A stretch of DNA of 64,000 nt, taken from Streptomyces nojiriensis. Lineage in GTDB: Bacteria > Actinomycetota > Actinomycetes > Streptomycetales > Streptomycetaceae. The notes under the pieces are model-generated. The model had not been told where the DNA came from, did not search any database, and saw nothing but the letters and a program-made list of their open reading frames with translations. The position numbers were made by a program, and so were the translations under genes. The stretch is from the NCBI RefSeq assembly GCF_017639205.1, contig NZ_CP071139.1, forward strand, positions 1,798,001-1,862,000. Direction: 5' to 3'. The first letter of the stretch is position 1. The number at the start of each line of letters is the position of its first letter. Shown here in pieces: positions 59,719 to 64,000 of this stretch.

Positions 59719-62675
59719 GCCACCAGGTCGCGGGTGGCGGTGGCGAAGGCCGTCCGGTTCGGGTGGCCGGTCTTCTGCAGGAGGCTCGCCACGTGCTTCT
59801 CGACGGTGCGCAGCGAGATGTGCAGCCGGCCGGCGATGTCCTTGTTGCTGATGCGTTCGGCGACCAGCCGGGCCACCTCGTACTCGCGGACGGTGATCCC
59901 GCAGCGGCGCAGGTCCGCCGGCACCCGCTCGGTGCCCGTGCGCCGTTGCCGGACCGGGGCGCCCATCCCGCGCAGCAGGGCCCGGCTGGCTCCGGCGACC
60001 GCCTGGAGACCGGCCCCGTGGAAGTACTCCTCCGCCTCGCGCAGCCACTCGACCGGCGCGCCCCAGCCGTCGTCGTACGCCGACTGCGCGACGAGGCGCA
60101 GACACAGCCTGCGTGCCACGGGGAAGGGTTCGGCCGCCTCCAGTGCCTTGCCCGCGGCGGCCGTCGCCTCGTCGGGGCGGCCCTCGCGGCCGAGCAGCAC
60201 GGCGTGCGCCAGGCCGGTGAACTGGTGGTTCCAGCGGGTGGCGCCGGCGCTCGCCAGCGTGACCTCGGCGTGGTGGCGCCGGCCCATGCGGCCGTCCAGT
60301 ACGCCGAGCAGCAGGATGATGCCGTGCTTGCCGAACTCGCCCATCGCGGGGTTCTCCGCGTCGTAGGCGAGGGCCTGCGCGAACTCCTGCCCGGCGGCCT
60401 CGTGCCGTTCCTCCAGCAGCGAGCAGAACGCCCGTGCCAGCCCGTACGACATCGCGCGTACGCCGGGCGCCGCGTCCAGCAGCGGGGCCAGTCGCTCCAG
60501 TGCTCCGCGCATCTCGGCGCGGCGGCCCTGGTGGGCGTACCGTACGGCCTCGGCCAGCCGCAGCATGGCCAGCGGGCGGCCCAGGCCGAGGCGTGAGGCA
60601 TCGGCGGCGGCCTCCCGGATCCGGTCCCGGGCCTCGTCGAAGCGGCCGTGCTGGATCCGGTCCAGCGCGAGGACGAAACCGGTTTCGTGGACCAGGGGCA
60701 GCAGCCCCATGCCCAGGGCCTCCCGCCGGGCCTGTTCGATCCGGTCGGGCCGGCCGTCGTGGCTCGCGGCGACGATGGCCAGGTGCACGTCGGCGGCCGT
60801 GCGCGGGACGGGGAGCCGGCGGGCGAGGGCGATGGCGCGCGCCCGCCGGAAGTGGGCCATGGCCGTCGGCTCGTCCTGTTCCCGGGCCAGCTGCCCGAGC
60901 AGCAGCAGGGCCCTGCAGGTCACGTCGGGCAGGTCGACGCGCTGAGCGGCGTGCAGGGCCCGGAGGGCGTACCGGGTGGCGGTGCGCAGCCGGTCGGGGG
61001 CGAGCCGGCTCAGTTCCACGTGCACGGCGGAGAGGTCCACGAGGGCGGTGTACTGGTCGGCCGGGTGGCTCCCGAGCAGCGCGCGGGCGATGTCGAGGTG
61101 CCACAGGGCTTCCGCGGGGCGGCCCGTCAGGGTGGCGATGTCGCTCAGCCGGGCGTGGAGTCCGGCGCGCCGCTGGGCGGGTATGCCGTGCTCGCCGCCG
61201 TCGCCGCCGAGGGTGTCCAGGACGGCGGCGGGCGCGGGCAGGCGGTCGAACCGCGCCGAGCGGGCGACGGCGTCGAGCAGCCGCTCCAGCACCGTGGCGT
61301 GCAGTTCGGGAGCGGTATCCGGTTCGACGAGCCGGTGGGCCCGGGTGAGCAGCTCGACCGCCCGGTCCACCGCGCCCTCGCCCGTCGCCCGCCCGGCCGC
61401 CTCGGCGTACAGGCGGATGGCCTCGGGGGTGTCGCCGGCGTGCTCGTGCAGCTGGGCGGCGTGCTCGCACCACGTCCCCGGCAGCCCGGGGTGGAGCTCG
61501 GTGAGGGCGCGCGCGGCCCGCCGTACGTACCTGGTCCGCTCCCCCGGGCCGAGGTCGTCCAGCAGGGCCTCGGCCGCCAGCGGGTAGCGGAAGGTGTACC
61601 ACTGGGCGCCCGGGCCGTCCGGCGTGATCAGGTACGAGGCGACCGCGGCGCGCAGGACGGCGGACAGTTCGGCGTGGTCGCGGCCGATGGCGCGTTCCAG
61701 TACGGGCAGTGCGAAGCGCCGGCCGAACAGGGCCGCCATGCCGAGGAGTTCGGCGCCGAGCGGGCCGAGCCGCCCGGCCTGGCGCCTGACGTTGTCCGCG
61801 ACGGTGGCCGGGACGGACGGCGTCCGCCGGTCGGGGCGGTCGGGGTGGTCGGGGCGGCCGGCGAGGTCGTGGACGAGCTCCTTGACGACGAAGGGGATTC
61901 CGGCGCTGCCGTCGACGGCGCGGTGGACGAGGTCGGGGCAGACCTCGGCCGGGGGGACGCGCAGCTCGGCCGCGATGAGCAGGTGCACGTCGGGGCGGCT
62001 GAGGGGGGCCAGGTCGAGGACCGCGGCGGCCCCGCGCTGGCGGGCCCGCGTGGCGAGTTCGGCCGCCGCGCCGGGTGCGCACCCGGTGACGAGGAGGAGT
62101 ACGGCCGGCTGGTGCCCGATGTTGTCGAGGAGGTATTCGACGACCTCCAGCGTTCCGGCGTCGGCGTCGTGCAGGTCGTCGAGGACGAGCAGACAGCCCT
62201 TGCGTTCCCCCACGACGGTGAGCAGGCGCAGCATCGTTTCGGCGACCACGAGGTGCGGGGCGGCGTCGGCGCCCGTGTCCCGGGCGCCGGTCAGCAGCCG
62301 GGACATGACCGGGCCGTAGCGGCCGAGTTCCTCCGGGTCGGGCAGCAGGCCGGCCCGGGACAGCAGGAGCAGCGCCTCGACCAGCGGACGGTACGGGACG
62401 GGTGAGCCGACCGCGCTGGCCCGCCCCCGTACGGTGACCATGTTGGTCTCGGCGGCCATGGCGAGGGCCTCGGTGGCGAGCCGGGTCTTGCCGACACCGG
62501 GCTCGCCGGTGACGAAGAGTGCCGTGCCGCGCCCGGACCGGGCGGCCGCCAGCGCGAGCATGAGCTGCCCCATCTCGGGGCCCCGGCCGATGAGTTCCCC
62601 TCGCCTCGGGTGCGGGCCGCCGCCCGGGCCCGCGACGGTACAGTCCTCCGGCAGCGCCGGCCAGAAGATGGACAC
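59715..62675 (-). CDS. Large LuxR-family (LAL-type) AAA transcription regulator
   Basis: A 986-residue MalT/LAL-type regulator. N-terminal AAA ATPase: FVTGEPGVGKTRLA (Walker A, residues about 53-66) and CLLVLDDLHDAD (Walker B). The middle 550 residues form helical TPR-like repeats, and the C-terminal 65 residues are a LuxR HTH (TVREYEVARLVAERISNKDI, HISLRTVEKHVASLLQ). LAL proteins activate natural-product clusters. The start is GTG 62675 with an AAGGGG site. Its TAG stop comes from the inverted-repeat element. The neighbouring lanthipeptide operon is a plausible but unproven target. Confidence 0.88.
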   Translation of the reverse strand: MSIFWPALPEDCTVAGPGGGPHPRRGELIGRGPEMGQLMLALAAARSGRGTALFVTGEPGVGKTRLATEALAMAAETNMVTVRGRASAVGSPVPYRPLVEALLLLSRAGLLPDPEELGRYGPVMSRLLTGARDTGADAAPHLVVAETMLRLLTVVGERKGCLLVLDDLHDADAGTLEVVEYLLDNIGHQPAVLLLVTGCAPGAAAELATRARQRGAAAVLDLAPLSRPDVHLLIAAELRVPPAEVCPDLVHRAVDGSAGIPFVVKELVHDLAGRPDHPDRPDRRTPSVPATVADNVRRQAGRLGPLGAELLGMAALFGRRFALPVLERAIGRDHAELSAVLRAAVASYLITPDGPGAQWYTFRYPLAAEALLDDLGPGERTRYVRRAARALTELHPGLPGTWCEHAAQLHEHAGDTPEAIRLYAEAAGRATGEGAVDRAVELLTRAHRLVEPDTAPELHATVLERLLDAVARSARFDRLPAPAAVLDTLGGDGGEHGIPAQRRAGLHARLSDIATLTGRPAEALWHLDIARALLGSHPADQYTALVDLSAVHVELSRLAPDRLRTATRYALRALHAAQRVDLPDVTCRALLLLGQLAREQDEPTAMAHFRRARAIALARRLPVPRTAADVHLAIVAASHDGRPDRIEQARREALGMGLLPLVHETGFVLALDRIQHGRFDEARDRIREAAADASRLGLGRPLAMLRLAEAVRYAHQGRRAEMRGALERLAPLLDAAPGVRAMSYGLARAFCSLLEERHEAAGQEFAQALAYDAENPAMGEFGKHGIILLLGVLDGRMGRRHHAEVTLASAGATRWNHQFTGLAHAVLLGREGRPDEATAAAGKALEAAEPFPVARRLCLRLVAQSAYDDGWGAPVEWLREAEEYFHGAGLQAVAGASRALLRGMGAPVRQRRTGTERVPADLRRCGITVREYEVARLVAERISNKDIAGRLHISLRTVEKHVASLLQKTGHPNRTAFATATRDLVA

Positions 62676-62782
62676 CGGCTCGTCCCCTTTCCGGCGGGCC
62701 GTCCGAGGCGCCGCCGGGGATGACGATATGGACGGTGCGCGTGCCCCCTGTAGCCGTCCGTTTGGGGGGCTTGTGCGGGCGG

Positions 62783-63457
62783 TCAGCCCGCGTCGAGACT
62801 GTCCTCCCGTACCCGTTGGGCCAGGTCGAGCTTGGTGTAGGTGGGGCGGCCCGCCTGCTGGTACTTGGCCTTGACCCGGTCCAGGTAGTCCTTGGCGGTG
62901 TGGACGGTGATGCCGGCGCGCCGGGCGGCGGATTTCAGGGTCAGTCCGGAGGCGTAGTCGAGGAGGATCTGTCGTTCCCGGGGCGAGAGGCGGGGGCGTG
63001 CGGGGCTGTCGTCGTAGGCGCAGGCGAAGGCGAGTTCCGCGGAGAGGGCGCCCTGGCCCGAGGCAAGGTCCTTGATGGCGGCGACCAGGGTGGGCAGGTC
63101 GTGGTCCTTGGTCAGGTAGCCGTCGGCGCCGGCCCGGATGGCTTCGATGATCCGGGAGCGGTCGGGCACCGTGCTGATCATCAGGACCCGGCTGCCGGTC
63201 CGCAGCAGCCGCCGGATGTTGTCGGCCGGGGCGGAGCCGTCACGCAGGACGAGATCGAGGAGGACGATGTCGGGCGGGGAGTGGCCGGTCGCCCCGAAGC
63301 CGTACGGAGGGTGTGCGTCCGGTGCGCCGAGGAGCTCCCCGACGGTGGCGGCGGTCGCCACGAGCCGCAGCTCCGGCACGCCGCCGAGCCAGGCCCGCAG
63401 GCCGTCGAGGAGCATCCGGTCGTCGTCGACCACCGAAACGGTGATCACCCGGGCCAT
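62783..63457 (-). CDS. NarL/LuxR-type response regulator
   Basis: A 224-residue two-domain regulator. Receiver: VSVVDDDRMLLDGL (acidic pair) and IVLLDLVLRDG (phospho-Asp), then LMISTVPD and GYLTKD (conserved Lys). The C-terminal HTH is LSPRERQILLDYASGLTLK with TVHTAKDYLDRVKAKY. The receiver carries a 20-residue insertion (PDAHPPYGFGATGHSPP) before the phospho-Asp strand. ATG 63457 overlaps the kinase gene end by 13 nt. The pair forms a two-component system; the signal is unknown. Confidence 0.87.
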   Translation of the reverse strand: MARVITVSVVDDDRMLLDGLRAWLGGVPELRLVATAATVGELLGAPDAHPPYGFGATGHSPPDIVLLDLVLRDGSAPADNIRRLLRTGSRVLMISTVPDRSRIIEAIRAGADGYLTKDHDLPTLVAAIKDLASGQGALSAELAFACAYDDSPARPRLSPRERQILLDYASGLTLKSAARRAGITVHTAKDYLDRVKAKYQQAGRPTYTKLDLAQRVREDSLDAG

Positions 63458-64000
63458 CTCAGCTCCACCCGTACGCCCTCGCCGGGGGCGGTGTCCACGG
63501 TCGCCCGGCCCCCGACCTCCGCCATCCGGCCGTGGACCGAGCCGCGCAGGCCGAGGCCGGGCTCGCACCGCTCGGGGTCGAATCCCGGCCCCCGGTCGAC
63601 CACGGTGACGACGGCTCCCCCGCGTGCGTCCGGGTCCCTGGTGGCGGTGAGGTAGGCGTGTCCGGTGCCCGCGTGGCGCCGTACGTTGTTCAGGGCCTCG
63701 CGGACGGCGTCCCCCAGCGCGGCGGCGACCGCGGGGGGCACCTGCGGCAGGTCGTGGTACTGGGCGGTGACCCGCAGCTGGAGGCTCTCGACGGATCCGA
63801 CCGCCTCTTCCAGGGCCGTGCCGATCTCCCGGTGGTGGACCTCTTCGGCGGTCTGCTGGATCAGCCGGCGCAGGTACGCGGCCTCGCGCGCGCAGCGCTG
63901 GCGCACCTCGGGGGCGTTGGCGTCGACCGAGCCGGAGGCCAGGGTGGTCAGGGTCGCGAGGACGGTGTCGTGCAGCGCCCGGTGGTGTTCCAGCCGCTCG
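63445..64000 (-). CDS. Sensor histidine kinase (partial)
   Basis: Only the C-terminal 185 residues lie in the window. They include the HisKA_3-type dimerisation motif HHRALHDTVLATLTTLASGS (phospho-His in HDTV) and the ATPase domain with REALNNVRRHA (N-box), VVDRGPGFDP and GLGLRGSVHGRM (G-boxes). The upstream sensor part is beyond the right edge. It overlaps the response-regulator gene, its cognate partner. Confidence 0.86.
   Translation of the reverse strand, partial: ERLEHHRALHDTVLATLTTLASGSVDANAPEVRQRCAREAAYLRRLIQQTAEEVHHREIGTALEEAVGSVESLQLRVTAQYHDLPQVPPAVAAALGDAVREALNNVRRHAGTGHAYLTATRDPDARGGAVVTVVDRGPGFDPERCEPGLGLRGSVHGRMAEVGGRATVDTAPGEGVRVELRWPG

Noticed and set aside
1..64000. tRNA or rRNA genes
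   Set aside because: No CCA-ended cloverleaf-like or rRNA-like stretch was noticed in any gap; a tRNA scan would settle this.

Overview
The window is very GC-rich actinobacterial DNA. Short overlapping operons, GTG/TTG starts, SapB-type lanthipeptide genes, a coelichelin-type siderophore locus and DmdR/IdeR-like iron boxes point to Streptomyces or a close relative. Nothing in it looks like core housekeeping DNA; it is an accessory, natural-product-rich stretch.

Layout. (1) 1-1907, minus: choline-to-betaine pair (GMC oxidoreductase cut by the window edge, betaine aldehyde dehydrogenase). (2) 2288-5064, plus: a split class III lanthipeptide synthetase (lyase-kinase gene with an apparent N-terminal frameshift, then a separate cyclase gene) with no recognisable precursor. 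(3) 5117-7378, minus: a small secreted/envelope set (WXG-like protein, lysozyme-like protein, lipoprotein). (4) 7455-14235: the uncharacterised STM4015-STM4014-STM4013-STM4012-STM4011 cassette (LRR protein, ATP-grasp-like protein, sulfatase-like hydrolase, two radical SAM enzymes), divergent from a DUF6745-like protein and a small partner. (5) 14210-15132: an amidohydrolase with an internal deletion. (6) 15203-35272: a coelichelin locus, cchJ, cchI, cchH, cchG, cchF, cchE, cchD and cchC. All three adenylation-domain codes can be read and match coelichelin, and four iron boxes control it, but cchA, cchB and cchK are absent from the window. (7) 35544-43813: a carbohydrate-binding-like protein, then a compact locus of MMPL exporter, KS-AT-ACP-AONS polyketide synthase and Sfp-type phosphopantetheinyl transferase. 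This is the best candidate for an undescribed pathway. (8) 43937-47901: PAS/PP2C/anti-sigma-kinase regulator, a stand-alone LuxR-type HTH protein and a Ser/Thr kinase. (9) 48104-50041: three tandem secreted glycine-rich proteins. (10) 50304-54832: TPR protein, secreted aerolysin-like protein, and a WD40 protein with about 14 repeats. (11) 55059-59540: a second, complete class III lanthipeptide operon (precursor, LanKC, ABC transporter with a frameshift). (12) 59715-64000: LAL-type LuxR regulator and a two-component system, truncated at the edge.

How the genes work together. In the siderophore block, iron boxes in front of cchC, cchF and cchJ suggest co-ordinated derepression under iron starvation. 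CchH builds the peptide, CchG/CchI probably export it as an asymmetric ABC heterodimer, CchF/C/D/E re-import the ferric complex and CchJ is an esterase. In the PKS block the PPTase would load the ACP, the AONS domain would release the chain by condensation with an amino acid, and the MMPL protein would export the product. Two related 166-202 bp inverted-repeat elements (MITE-like) sit in convergent gaps at 16291-16492 and 59553-59718, each supplying the stop codon of a neighbouring gene.
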